NCBI GenBank assembly: GCA_002917775.1
Contig: KZ627150.1
Coordinates: forward strand, 120,972 to 184,971
Length of the DNA: 64,000 bases
Reading direction: 5' to 3'
Origin: Glaciozyma antarctica PI12
Lineage: Eukaryota; Basidiomycota; Microbotryomycetes; Kriegeriales; Camptobasidiaceae
Shown here: piece after piece, positions 52,025 to 63,694 of the stretch
Position numbering within the stretch: the first letter of the stretch is position 1
Layout of the letters: every line of letters starts with the position of its first letter
Position numbers and translations under genes: made by a program
Notes under the pieces: generated by a model
Databases searched by the model: none
The model's input: only the letters and a program-made list of their open reading frames with translations
What the model was told of the DNA's origin: nothing

Positions 52025-53754
52025 CTACCCAGCCCTCCTCGCCATCTGCAACCCATTCATCAGCTCCCCCTTCCCACCTCGCGAACGAACGAAAGAAACT
52101 CACATCGATAACCTTCCACCCTCCCGTCACCTTGTTATCCAGCTCCTCCTCGACGCGCGTAAACACCGCCACGTACCCAACCTGTTCAATCTTGTCCTCG
52201 GACCCTTGTGCCAGTTCACCCGTCTTAAGATCCCGGTATGCGATGATCTCCTGCGTGCGCCACGCGACGACAAAGACGTGCAGGTCGTTCTCGAGGATCT
52301 TGCTGCTCATGATCTGCGTGCGTGACGTTAGTAGGGGGTGAGGGAGGAGAGAGGCCGGGCGTACGTCGAGATTCCGGATATCGAGGACGCGGCTCTCGCT
52401 CACGAGAGTGGGAGCGAGGTAAGGTCCCAAAGTCGCCATGACAACGTTGTAAGTCTGCGCACCTCGTCAGCTCTTATCCCTTCCACCCGCAGAGCTCGAA
52501 CTCACCGCCTCAGAGCACCACGCCTTGAGCGTCGGCTTGTCCCCATTTACATACGCGTCCACCAGCTCAGGAACGATGTACTCCCTCAAATCCCTCAAGA
52601 ACCCCTCGGACGTGAACGCCGGATCCATCTCCTTGACCCACCCCGTCACCTTGGCCGTTTCCGTCTCATCAAAGAACCTTCCAACCGTGCTCGTCACGCT
52701 CCGCATCGTCGACACGAACGGGTTCTCCGACTCGGCGTACGCGGTACCCATGTTGGAAAGGAGGTCGGCGACGGGTTGAGGAGTGATAGAGGCGAAGCGG
52801 GAGACTTTGACAATGTTGGCCGTCGCGTGCAGCTGGACTGCTCCTCCCGCACTGCGCACCTTCATCAGCTCCTCCTCTCCTCCCGATCCGCTTAAAGGAC
52901 TCACTCGGGGTCCGCCTCAACGCGCGCTTTCCGCGCTGCGAGTCCAGCAGCTCCCTTGCCCGCCTTGCTCAACCGAGCTTCCCTCCTCCGCCGTCGGTCC
53001 TCCTTCTCGACGTATCCTCCGTGCTGAACGTTGCTCGCCGCATCGTCGAGCGCCTCGGTGATCTCCGCCGCAACGGCCTTGTACGCTCCCGTCGAGCGAA
53101 GAGGTTCTGAAGCTGCGAGAGCGGCAGTACCGACGACAGCGCCGGCTTTGTAGATCTGAGATCGGGGTTAGCCTGGGGCGAGGGGGAGGAGCAAGGGAGG
53201 GACGTACGGCCTGGCGGGAGTGGCGGATGAGCGGGTTCTCCTCCATTCCTTTCAGTGCTTGAGAGACGGCGTCGTTGACGGTCAAACCAGCTTTGCGGAG
53301 CTCTTCGGCAGCAGCGGCCAACCGAGGGTTCTCCTTGATCGAAGCGGTGAGCTGAGATGATCCTCAGAGCATCAGCTGTTGTTCCCGTACGCCTCCACCT
53401 CTACAACGACCGCCCACTCACCCTTGCTCGCTCGTACGCCTCCTTGGCCGCCTTCATCGCCGCCGAATCCTGGACCTTGGTCACCTCTCCTCCGAGCTGC
53501 TTGACGCTATCCTGGAACTCGCGGTTCTTGCGAATCTCATCCTTCATGACATCGACGAACGCCTGGAACGGAGATCGACCAGGGACGGTCGTGTCGTTGG
53601 GTTGCTCCTTGGCCTTCTCCTTCTTCGACTCCTTCTTCTCCTCCGCTTCGAGGGTCGGTCGGGAGGTGGAGAAAGTGCGGAGGGTAGAGGAGGAGGCTTG
53701 AGCGTTACGGCGCACTGAGCGGGCGAGGCTGGCGGGGCGAGTGGCGGGCTTCAT
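52025..53754 (-). CDS. TIM44: TIM44, mitochondrial import motor subunit
   Basis: Matrix-side peripheral subunit of the PAM motor that tethers mtHsp70 to the TIM23 channel. The N-terminus MKPATRPASLARSVRRNAQ is a strong presequence with a cleavage-like RTFSTSRP. It continues SPFQAFVDVMKDEIRKNREF, the family's conserved start, then coiled-coil AMKAAKEAYERA, and a C-terminal Tim44 domain with TSEGFLRDLREYIVPELVDAY, LKAWCSEA, DLHVFVVAWRTQEII and VTGGWKVID-MARRAG. The final six codons are on a separate exon reached through a gaactgatg branch and cag. All exons are in frame; about 470 residues. Confidence 0.93.
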
Positions 53755-54512
53755 CGTCTTCGGAGGCGGAGGGAGAGGCCGGAGAGTGAGCTGCTGAGAA
53801 AATTCCCAGATTTTGTAGTCTCACTACAAAATTCCTTACTTCTGGTCAGTTTGCGTATCCCTCGTCCGATTCTACTTTCAAGAACAGTTCTGGAAAGGGC
53901 AGATTGAGAGCGTCCGTCCGAGCTAATTCAGACAGCGAGACGAGCACAATGTTCGCTCCCATGGCTCTCGCACGGCAGTCGAGCTCGCACGCTTCGTCCC
54001 TTACCCCGTCCTCCTCCGGGTCGTAGCTGACGGGAAGAATAGAGATGGGAGACGGATTGAAGAGGTCTTAAAAACAGCACAGCTTCGAGAAAGGAGTCCT
54101 TCGCACGGCGCCTTGCAATATTGACTCGGAGGAGGGGCGCGACCAGGTCGGTCCCAAGATGCTTCGTCCCCGCTCCGTCCTGGATTGGGTGCTAGCTCGA
54201 GTGGAGAACTAGAAGATAGCACCAGGTGACTTGCAGAGCTGTGCAGTGAGCAGCGAGGAAACCTCGCCCCTTCGGCGTCCTCCCTCACTGGCTCTCAGCT
54301 CTCATCTGAAGCTTCTTCGCAAGTATTGGGAGGGGAGTCCCTGGCCCTTGAAACAGCGCCATTGCAACCGATTACAGCACCTAAATCCAGTCTGAAGTCC
54401 CTTCGTCTTGCTCGACGCCACAGGCCCGGCGGCCGTCCGCCCTCTGGTCCGGCGCTACGCGCTTGGCCAGGTGGTGGACACTTCTTCCTTCTCCTCCACC
54501 GCTCAACACCAG
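53755..54512. promoter_or_regulatory. Divergent upstream region, TIM44 / GH20 gene
   Basis: 758 bp between the two starts, the longest regulatory gap in the window. It holds a perfect hairpin at 53810-53832. From 54320 the plus strand resembles 5' UTR. No coding sequence is supported. Confidence 0.45.
53810..53832. repeat. Perfect inverted repeat, 10-bp arms, 3-nt loop
   Basis: ATTTTGTAGT, CTC, ACTACAAAAT. It is AT-rich in a GC-rich neighbourhood and begins 56 bp upstream of the TIM44 start codon. It could be a protein-binding palindrome, or a hairpin in the TIM44 5' UTR if transcription starts upstream of it. Confidence 0.9.
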
Positions 54513-57500
54513 ATGCTCACCAACCTCGTAACAGCAACTGCTGCAGCATTGCACATCAGGCCAGTCCCACAGCGAACAGATTCCTCCCGCGCCCTCCCAT
54601 CGACTACCCATCCCCGAGTCTCCATCCTCATCCCCGCCCAGCGACTCCCTCCCGAGCTGCAAGCCGGCGTGCGAGAGCTCGCGCAAGGCAGCGCACGAGA
54701 GAACGTTTCTGTCGTAGAGGGGGAGCTGAAGCGGGGAGGAGGGTTCGACTGGGTTCTGGGGTAAGCTCTCCTAGGTCCGATGAGTGGGGTAGAGCTAATG
54801 AGGAGCAGGTTCCGCAAGGATGAGATGATGAAGGAGGGCGGGATGAGGATTACGTGCAATAGGGACGACTTTAGGGAGGACTTTACGGAGGCAGGGAACT
54901 TTGAGATTGAGATCGTGTACCGCCGCGAGACTGAGGGTACGTTGGTCCTTCGTTCTTCCTTCTCGAGAGCTGATGACACCTCCGTGTGCAGCATACAGAG
55001 GACTGGGACACGTCCTTGGAATCTCGCGTGGTCTCTCGAGCTTCAGACATCCCGAGGCGCCGGATGACGAGGTCGAGGAGGAGGGCAAGGAGATGGGAGA
55101 GGGACTCAGGTGGAGTGGGAACGTCGGGCAGGACCTGAGGAGGGAAGAGCAGTGCTTGTTCGAGACCGTTGGGTGCGTCGCGTTCCAGGGTGAGGAGGGA
55201 GGCGAGCTGACGCCGACGACAGAGTGATGATTGACTGCTCGAGGAATGGAGTTATGCGGGTTGAGGCGGTCAAGTTCTTGCTTCGACAGCTCGCTCTTAT
55301 GGGAACCAACTGCCTACAGGTACGTCGTTCCTCTTCTTGGCCCGAACCCGTACTAACCCGCCGCCTGAAGCTCTACTGCGAAGACACCTACTCGATCCCC
55401 GTCCGTCCACCCACCCTCGCTCCCCTCTTACAAACATCGCTCACACATCCGACAGGGCGAGCCCTTTTTCGGATACTTCCGAGGACCTTACTCGGAATCT
55501 GAGCTGCGTGGGATCGACGACTACGCTTTCGCTCTGTGAGTCCTTGCCCTGCGTTGGAGCGAAGGATAGCTGACTCCTTCGCAGTGGGATTGAGGTCATC
55601 GCTTGTATTCAGACACTCGGTCATCTTGGGCAGATGCTTCAGTGGCCGAAGTATGGGACGCTGAGGGATACGGCCGAGGTGCTGCTCGCGGGATCGGAGG
55701 AGACGTACGCCTTCATTGGAAAGGTAAACCGATACCTCGGCACGTCGAGGAACTGTGCTGACCCTCGCGTTGTCGCCAGATGATTGCTGCCATTAGCGGG
55801 CCGCTGAGGAGCAAGAGGATCCACATCGGCATGGACGAGGCGCACGGCGTGAGCGAGGGACGATACCGCCAACTCTTCGGCTACAAGGAGTCCACCAAAG
55901 TCGTTCGTCCGCTCTCTCCCCCCTCTCATTCACCCGCTGACGGCACACGCAGTTCACCGACCACCTCGTCCGAGTCAACGAGATCTGCCTCAACGCCGGT
56001 CTCGCACCGATGATCTGGTCCGACAGTACGTCCCGTTCCTCCTCCCTCGCTCTGCTGACGAGAATTCCAGTGCTCTTCTGTCTTCCGGCCAAGAACAACG
56101 CTCTCTCGGGCTACTACGACCCCAACAGTGTCGTTTCGCCCGAGCTCTCGCAATCGATTCCGGACGATTGCGAAATGGTCTTCTGGGAGTACGTCCCCTC
56201 CGTTCCTCTTTTCGCAGAATTGCGCTGACGACGAGCAGCTACTACCACACCGACTCGGGACCTTACACGGCCAAGATCGCGCAGCACTGGCAGTTGGCGG
56301 ACAAGGCGCCTTGGATGGCTTCGGGCGTCTGGACTTGGAGTCGGTGCGTCTTCCTCTGTGGCGGTGGAGCGAGTGCTGATTGAGCCTGGGGTAGGTTCTG
56401 GACAGCGCTGCCGTTCACGTTCGCGACCGTTCGCGCGTCGATGAAGGCTTCAAAAGATCCTTCCGCGGGAGTGCGAGCTGTGATGACGACGATCTGGGGC
56501 GACGAAGGGAATGAGGTGAGTCGCCGCTTGCGAGGTGAGGGGAGGAGCTGATCAGGAGCAGTGCGATCTGTATTCGGCGTTGCCGGGAATGCTGTACCAG
56601 GCTGAGCATGCTTATACGACGAACGACGAGGTGGATACGACGTTGCTGAGGCGCAAGTTTGATGGAATCACGGGAGGGGATTTCGACGATTACGTTTATG
56701 CTTCGAAGCTCGAGTGAGTCGGTTCTTTCGTTGGAGGCAGGAGCTAGCGTGACGTTTGATGACAGCGATACGCAACCCGAGTCGCAGCCTATTGATTCCA
56801 AGACGCACTACACGCCCAACATTGCCAAGTTTCTGCTATGGGAGGGTACGTCGTCGGTGCGAAGCTAGGAACGCAAGCTGACCTTTGCGAACGTCTCGCA
56901 GAGCCCTTCTTCAGCTTCCTCTCGCCTCAATACCGCGGCTACGACCTCGAGTCCCACTACCTCCACGTCGCGACCTATCTCGAGCAGGCTCTGTCCCAGG
57001 ACTTTTCGTTGATGAACACCAGTGGCATCCCTCACTCCATCCAAGACTTCCCAGCCAACTCGTTCGTCCTTCCTCCCCTCTCTTCGCTCGGTCGCTGATG
57101 AGATCACACAGTCGACTCAAGGTACCTCACCTCATCGCCAGCATTCTCTCCCTCAAGTGCCACCTCCGCGAACGCCTCGCCAACGCCTACAAGTCGGACG
57201 ACCGAACGGAGCTCATCGCGCTCGCTGGACCAGAGGATGAGAGCCGCATGAGCCGGCTTCGCAAGCTCGTCAAGGAACTGCACGCCGTTCACCGGTTCGT
57301 TTTTCGCTCTTCGGGTGAGGGTGGGAGCTGACGAGGCCTCGCAGGTTGAATTGGTTCGAGATGTACAAGCCTTTTGGGTTTGAAGTGCTAGATTTGCGCT
57401 ATGGAGGACTGAGGGCGAGGTTGGAGACGATGCATGAGCGGTTGATCAGGTACCTCGATGAGGAGGATCGGTCGGTGACGAAGATTGAGGAGCTCGAGGT

Positions 57501-57634
57501 GGAGCTCGAGGTGCGTTCTTTCTTTGCCGTGCTAGTGGGAAGGGAGCTGATGTGGGTGGCAGGTGATCTACCCTGGGCAGGGAGCGAACTTGCTGTTGGA
57601 TTATGCGAGGTCGTCGCGTCCTCAGTACATCTGA
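54513..57634 (+). CDS. GH20 beta-N-acetylhexosaminidase, HexD/GcnA-like
   Basis: Exo-hexosaminidase releasing terminal GlcNAc or GalNAc. After an N-terminal domain (LIPAQRLPPELQAGVRELAQ) the TIM barrel starts VMIDCSRNGVMRVEAVKFLL. It continues MGTNCLQLYCEDTY, ACIQTLGHLGQMLQWPKY, and IHIGMDEAHGVSEGR, which holds the catalytic Asp-Glu pair, then PMIWSDML, DYYHTD and WTWSRFWTALPFTFATV. A helical C-terminal region follows (KFLLWEEPFFSFL, LHAVHRLNWFEMYKPFGFE). No signal peptide is seen, so the enzyme is probably cytosolic like hexosaminidase D. About 20 exons are needed for about 760 residues, all in frame, ending SSRPQYI. The start MLTNLVTATAAA is chosen as the last ATG before the conserved part. 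Confidence 0.88.
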
Positions 57635-57865
57635 GTGGGAGGGAGGGAGGCTTGCGAGGGACACTTTTTTTTTTGCATCGTTTTGTGTTCCTATAGACCT
57701 GTATCCTGCAATCATCGCCATAGCGCATTAGTGCATACATCAACTCGTCCTCTGGCAGCGCCTGTTCTTTGCCGTCGACGAACTCAACCAGGCGAAGTCG
57801 CACGCGCCGCGACTTCGCCCCGCTCCGATCAACGCGCCTGTCTTCCTCCGCCCTTCCACCCCAGG

Positions 57866-58632
57866 ATGTCAAACAGCCGCAAACGCGCTCGCGTCTCTTC
57901 CACTCCCGCTCCACCCAGCCCCTCCCCGGCCTCAGCAGCTCTCAAATCTTCCATCTCCCTCCTCGCGTCTCTCGACCTCCCTCACGCGTCTTTCTCTCCC
58001 CTGCTCGACTCGCTCACCGCCGTACACAAGGCGCTAGTGGAGCAAGAGGCACAGCATGCGATAGAGCTGGTGGAGGCGGAGCTGGGGGTGGATAATTGGG
58101 GGTGGGGGGATCTGGTGGGAGTGCCGGAGGAGGGGGCGGTGAGGAATGTGCTGGAGGATTTGAGGGCGGGGAAGAAGGAGATGGATAGGCTGGTGAGTAA
58201 GGTGCTTGGAGCGGGTGGAAGGAGCTGATGCGATGTTGCAGGGGATCATGGTGCGCCCGGTGGTCGAGGAGGGGAAGATCGACTTGCTAAAGTGGGAGCT
58301 CGGGCTGTGGGGAGAGCAAGGGGTGTGTTGACTGCTCCTTCAATGTCTACTGGAACGCTGACTCCAGCTTTGCGCGCAGACGGACTGGGAGGGAGGGCTG
58401 TACAAGTTTCGCGTCACGTTCGGCGACGGTGTGTCGCTTCTTCGCAAGCCTGGTGGTACTGACTGATCCCTACGACGACAAAGACTACCCGGCAAAGCCT
58501 CCTAAGAGTACTGCCTTTCCTCCAGAGCGTTTCGTCCTATACTGACGCTGTCGCTCTTTTCTAGTGAAGCCGTTCCCTCGACCGCTCCTGCACGTCAATG
58601 CCTTCCCCAGCGGGACGTTTCTACCTTTGTAG
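57866..58632 (+). pseudogene. UBC9-like E2 fold, truncated before the catalytic cysteine
   Basis: Starts MSNSRKRARVSSTP with a 115-residue helical extension (LLDSLTAVHKALVEQEAQ). A UBC core begins GIMVRPVVEEGKIDLLKWEL, then TDWEGGLYKFRVTFGD, DYPAKPPKMKPFPRPLLHVN and AFPSGTF, matching UBC9 up to the HPN-to-active-site turn (here HVN). A TAG follows at 58630-58632, exactly where UBC9 has VCLS with the catalytic Cys. Introns are conventional and in frame. Without the Cys and the C-terminal helices it cannot act as a SUMO E2. It is either a decayed UBC9 paralog or a UEV-like truncated product; I favour decay. Confidence 0.55.
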
Positions 58633-59512
58633 CCGTCTTCACCGACAAGACCTTATCTTTGCCGAAACCCGGTGAAGGACTGCCGTTTGAGATCCACAGC
58701 TGCGAGAGAAGCCAGTGGCCGGGGCGAGTGGCTGAAAAGCACCCGGAGTACCGACTCACGGAGGTGCGTACTGGCCTAAATCACTCGCAACTCTATCTCT
58801 AACGCTTGGTTCGTCGTCAGTACTTCCAGAGCGCTCGCTATATCCTTGACCACCCGGTAATCGATTGCCCTGCGAATCTTGAGCCGTACATGCTGTTCAA
58901 GTGAGCAAGAATGCGTGAGCCATTTCGAGACTCCAGCTGACCTGTCAACCCTCAGAAGAACTCCGCAGCTCTACGGGCGAGTCGCTTCGCACTCTTATAG
59001 CGAGCGAGGTCCTGACTCTCTTCTCGCAGCGCCAAGATCCGTGAGCAGGCTGTTGCAAACGCGCCGACAAAAGAGGACATTCTCTATCGAAGGAAGCAGG
59101 CTGGCGAACGACTTCAGCAGTAGCTCCTTTGCGGATCTCGACGCGACTGAGGTAGCGAGATTGTCAGCGAGGAATGGATTTGAGTGCTGTCGCTCTGGGT
59201 TCTCTCGATCGTTCGCTATGTTAAGAGGCTCATTCCTTTCTCGCCGCGTCTTCGAGCCTGCAGGAGGAGCTTGCACTTGTCGAGGATGTTGCGAAGGACG
59301 ATGGATGTATGCCGTTAAGGAGCGTGAGCCAACTCCTTCCCTCCCTCCTCCACTCCAGGAACACCAGCGTCCCCCACCTCGTTAACTAGACTGTACCGAC
59401 GCACCACGCACCACGACAGCGGCTCACAGTCCCTGCGCTCCGTCACGGATCCTCTCGTCACCCCTCCTCTCCGCCTCCTCTCCTCACGGTGCGCCTCCCA
59501 CCTCCTCCAGCG
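58633..59512. other. Unresolved spliced fragments, 880 bp
   Basis: After the UBC stop, another frame reads VSTFVAVFTDKTLSLPKPGE, LPFEIHSCERSQW and KHPEYRLTE, with a gtgcgt donor at about 58764, then YFQSARYILDHPVID and ANLEPYMLFK. A later piece reads AKIREQAVANAPTKEDILYR. These look like coding fragments with plus-strand splice signals, but stops and phase changes separate them and I recognise no family. The last 150 bp are the C/T-rich leader of the next gene. Confidence 0.35.
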
Positions 59513-61562
59513 ATGGCGTCCACGCCCAACATCCTCGGGACGCTCGTCATCATCGTGATGAAGGCCAAGAACCTCCCGAACAAGGTCAAGATCGGCAAGC
59601 AGAACCCATTCGCGACGCTCGCGTACGGGATCAACAAGAAGAAGACGACGACGATCGAGCGGGGAGGGCAGGCGCCCACCTGGGACGAGGAGTTCCGCTT
59701 CGAGATCCCAGAGGACATGGACGACGTGGTGGCGGACGGAGCGATGGTGAACAAGACGGGGGGAGTGCTGCCCGTCTCGACGGTGGTGGCGCCAACGACG
59801 CTCGTCAAGGAGAAGCCACTGCCGGGGAAGAAGATGGGGAAGAAGGTGCTGAGGCTGGCGTGCTGGGCGGACGACTCGAGGGATCCTAAGCTTATCGGGG
59901 AGGTCCATATCGAGCTCGATGAGATCCTCAAGAAGGGGGCCAAGGATGGTGAGTCGCGCTCGTGCGAAGGAGCTGAGAGGGCGTAGCTAACGCGGTACTA
60001 CAGCTTGGTTCGAGCTTACGGGCAAGTCTCGCTACGCTGGAGAGATCTTCCTCGAGATGACCTTCTACTCCAACGTGAGTGCTCTTCTTACCCCGCAGCT
60101 CTCCTCCTGAAGCTGATGACGGCTCTTTGTGCAGGCCGAACCTCCTCCCAAGACCGTCAAGCTTCCTGTACCGGCTGCGAGCGTGTATGGTGGACCAGGC
60201 GGGCGCGTTGAAGACGGGCTCGACCATGACGACGGAGGCGTGGACGACTGGGAGGACGACCGGCTGAGGAACTCGAGTCGGAACTCGGGCAGGAGCCACC
60301 ACAGTGCTGTGAGATTGCTCGTTACCGCCACTCTCTTCTCGTGCTGATACCGCTTCGCAGGTCCACGAGTTCAGCGCCGACTACCCGGACGCCGACGTTC
60401 GCCCCCTCTCTCACTCCCTGTCAAGCCTCAGCATGCGCGGCGCCCTTCCCACTCCACCGAACGTCGGAGGCACCTACTCGGGCCAGGGACACGTCACCGA
60501 TCGACCGCAATACGACGACCGTCGCTCGAGCTTGCCTTACCCGCCGGAGCAGCAGCAGTACGACGATCGAAGGACGAGCTATGGGGGATATCCGGCTGCG
60601 GTGGAGCACCAGCCGCAATATGGGGGAGACGGAGGAGGAGGGTTCGAGGCGGTCGCGGAGCAGTACGCGAGCCAGAGTGCGTCCTCTCCTTGACTCCCTC
60701 GTTGCCTCACAGCTAATCTTTGTCTCTCCCAGCGTTCTCGACCATCGCCCATCAGCACCCTCAGCGCTACTCTCCTTCACAGTCGCCGTACCAGCCCAAC
60801 GCACCTTCCTACCACCCAGCCGCCCAACAGCCTCCCTGGACGCAGCAGCAGCCGCAACAGCAGCAGCCGGCTTTCCTCCCTCCTCCTCCCCCTCTCCCCA
60901 TCTTCGCACCGCCGCCTCCTCCGCCCCAATCTTTCGCCCTTCCTCCACCTCCACCCACCTTCTCTCCCATCCCGAATGGGTCAACCTTCTACCCCACTTC
61001 CCAGCCGCCGATGGCTCCCCCTCCTCCGTCAACGTTCCAGAACTTTGGGTACGGGAACGCACCTCTTCAGTTCCCTCCTCCTCCCCCTCAGTTCTACCCT
61101 CCCACGGAACAGCACCAGCAGCAGCCCCAGCACTACTCGGACCCCAACCAGCATTCGCAGCAGCAACACTACGCTCCTTCCCCTGCCTCCCCCGCACCCT
61201 GGTCTCAGCCCCCTCTCCAACAGCAACCGCAGTTCTCCCAACCGCCTCCCCAGCAATCCCACTTCGCCCAACCTCCTCAGCAGCCCCAGTTTCAACCTCC
61301 TCCGCCCTCCCAGTTCGCCCCTCCCCCACCTCCTCATCAATATTCCACCCACCATCCTCCTTTCCAACCTCTTCCCCCAACACAATACGGCACTCTCTCA
61401 TCGCACGCCCTCCCCCAGCCGCCTCCAAGCGGCTACGGGCGATTCCCACCTCAGGCGCCGCAGCCTCCGCCACCGAGGCAGGATCCGCTGGCGCCGTACA
61501 ATCCTTATACGACCCAGCCGCAGCAGGGGTTGGATCGGGACGGAGGGGAGTATTATTCGTAG
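59513..61562 (+). CDS. INN1/Fic1-like C2-domain cytokinesis protein
   Basis: Begins MASTPNILGTLVIIVMKAKN and continues NLPNKVKIGKQNPFATLAYG, an N-terminal C2 domain through VLRLACWADDSRDPKLIGEV and GEIFLEMTFYS. The remaining two thirds are disordered, Pro/Gln/Tyr-rich, with many PPPPP tracts that could bind SH3 domains (such as those of Cyk3 or Hof1). This layout, C2 plus PxxP tail, is that of Inn1 in budding yeast and Fic1 in fission yeast, which act at the division septum. Exons 59513-59948, 60004-60074 and three or more others join in frame. The stop TAG 61560-61562 follows LDRDGGEYYS. Confidence 0.82.
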
Positions 61563-63694
61563 ATGGCGGAGGTGATGAACATTATTGAGGTATCGAGCTA
61601 TCGCCGTGTTCGCTTCTGCTTCTCTGCTCGCTTGACTGCTTCATTCCTATTCTTCGTGCGTGTTGCTTCTCCCATCGCTTCTCTGCTCTCGAAGAGCTCT
61701 ATTCGCCAAATTCGTAGCTGCAGCCGCACGGATCTCTCCGAGCCCGAACCGACTTCGACGAAGCTCTGCTCCTCCCCTCCCCCTCACCGACTTCCGCAGC
61801 GCCTCAGCCGCCAGATCCTCCGACGCACACAGCAACAGTGCGTCCCTTTCGCGCCGCCCGCTCGAGCGCTGCCCTCGCTCTCGCTAACCCTCGCGTAGTG
61901 CCCACTCTCCAAACCAACGGCGCCGTACATGCCAGCAGCTCGTCCAGCCGCGAGGTCAACTGCGCCGACCGGCGCAAGATCAGCCCCTCCGGCGGAAGGA
62001 GTCCCTCCTTCGGAAGAAGCTCGCGCGGCTTTGCTGCGGAAGAGTACGTCCTCTTTCTTTGAGGTTTGGGGTAGAGCTGATGTGGTCTGGGAAGGGAGGA
62101 GGAGAGGGGGAGGAATACGATGGTGTTTCCTGTTGAAGGGATCGGCGAGTGCGTGGAGCTGGGTGGAGAGGAGCGCAGCTGATGGATTTGGTCGCAGGCG
62201 TCGGAAGTCGGTTCAGTTGACGGCGTCGGGGCAGAGTGGTGGGAATTGCGGGATTTTAGAGAGTGGGAGCTTCGTCGGAGAGGGAACGACGGGCGGCGAA
62301 GGTGGTGGTGTTGCTGGAGCGAAGTGCGTCGACCCTCCTCCTTCGCTTTCTCTGCCAATGCCCTCTTCGCCAGGTCTAATACTGCTCCTGAGAAAGCTTC
62401 TGGGAAGTTGGAGACGGTCGGCGTTGGGCCGGACGACTAGTCAACCGATAAATCGCTCGTCGCCGTCGCAAGAACCGGAGTCCGGAGTGCTGAGAAGTAG
62501 GGAGGAGCGAGGTCGATTGCAACCAGTTCTTTCCACGGAATAAAGCGTCGGCCCTTCTGCCCTGTGCAGTGGGAGAAGGTCAGAACGCTTTCATGGAGAG
62601 CACAGCGCCGTCTGGCGAGGGAGCTCGGGAGAGGCAGCGAACTCGATTCTCAAGCTCGGCACCGCTTCCGCTCCTCCCACCACTCCTGCGCTATCTTCAA
62701 GCTACGCGCTCCTCATTTGTTGCATTGGAATCACCAAACACGCTGCCTCAAGTGCGTAGTCGACGCGACAAGCCTCTCCTCGCACTGCGCTCACCAGTGC
62801 TCGGTGACATCGCTGACGTCCTTCCTCCAGTGCCACAAGCCCCCAACGGAAGTGCCGAGGTTGCAAGCAGCCCGAGTACAGCGTCAGCGTACGGACGACT
62901 CAGTGGGCAGCAGCAGAGCGGAGACTGCTTCCTCAGCGAGTGTGGGAGGAGAGACTTCGCTCCGTGGGCTTTGGTTCGGTGGATGGGAGGTTGCGAAGGA
63001 ATTAGCTGAAGCGCCCTCGCAGGAAGCGGCGCGGATGTTTCTTTTGGTGGAAGCGATCGTGAGAGCGAGGGAGTGGGGAGTGAAGCAGGAGGGACTCGGT
63101 GCGTTGGTCGAGGTGCGGACGCCACTTCAGCTGACTTCGTGCTGCAGCTCGATCGCTTGCGGATGTCAACACCACGACGTAGCGGATGGAATGAGATCCT
63201 CAGAAGGCAGAGTTAGGTGCGAGGATCCCCCTGCTCCAGTTGCGAACGCTGACCTCCCTTCGCAAGGTTCTCAGAGGACGACCCTTTCGTGCCGTTCTCA
63301 GCCCACGGTGGAAGTTACTACTGTGGACCTTGCGGAGGCCTGCTTTCGGTTCGCGCGTCTGAACTGGCGACTTTCCGTGCGGCGGAGGAAGAGGGAGCGA
63401 GGAGCTGGCCCGAGAGGTTGCACCTTAGGCACTGGAGTAGCGATTGAAGCAGCGTCGCAAGGCGTGCCGAGGGAGCTCAAGTAGAGAGCGGAGGATTCCC
63501 TTTTGAGGCTCGAAGACACAGGTCGACAGAGACGAAGCGGGGGCCTAGTGGGCGCAGCGGGCTCGACGACGCCCTTCTCGCTCCACTTCTCTCGCTCCAA
63601 CTCCCCTGCTCGTCCAAGGGAGCTGCAACGTCCAGTGCTGCCCACGCCGGAAAGTAAAGTGGTCCGCAAGCACAAATCCGAGATTGCATATTCC
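61563..63694. other. Unassigned 2.1-kb region with plus-strand splice signals
   Basis: No recognised gene. From 61845 the plus strand reads VRPFRAARSSAALALANPRV, like a mitochondrial presequence, but lacks an ATG in that frame. A gagctgatg branch lies near 62074. A cagctgatgg branch with a gtcgcag acceptor at 62193-62199 precedes a 150-bp open stretch. Around 63000-63160 two further gctgaa/gctgac and cag ends frame a 95-nt exon-like piece (ARMFLLVEAIVRAREWG). Later, PFSAHGGSYYCGPCGG appears at about 63295. The pieces do not join into one frame. The region could hold one or two decayed genes, or an unconventional spliced gene. Confidence 0.3.

Noticed and set aside
60341-61588. Long overlapping open frames on both strands
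   Set aside because: Products of the Pro/Gln-rich repeat coding of the INN1-like tail in other frames.
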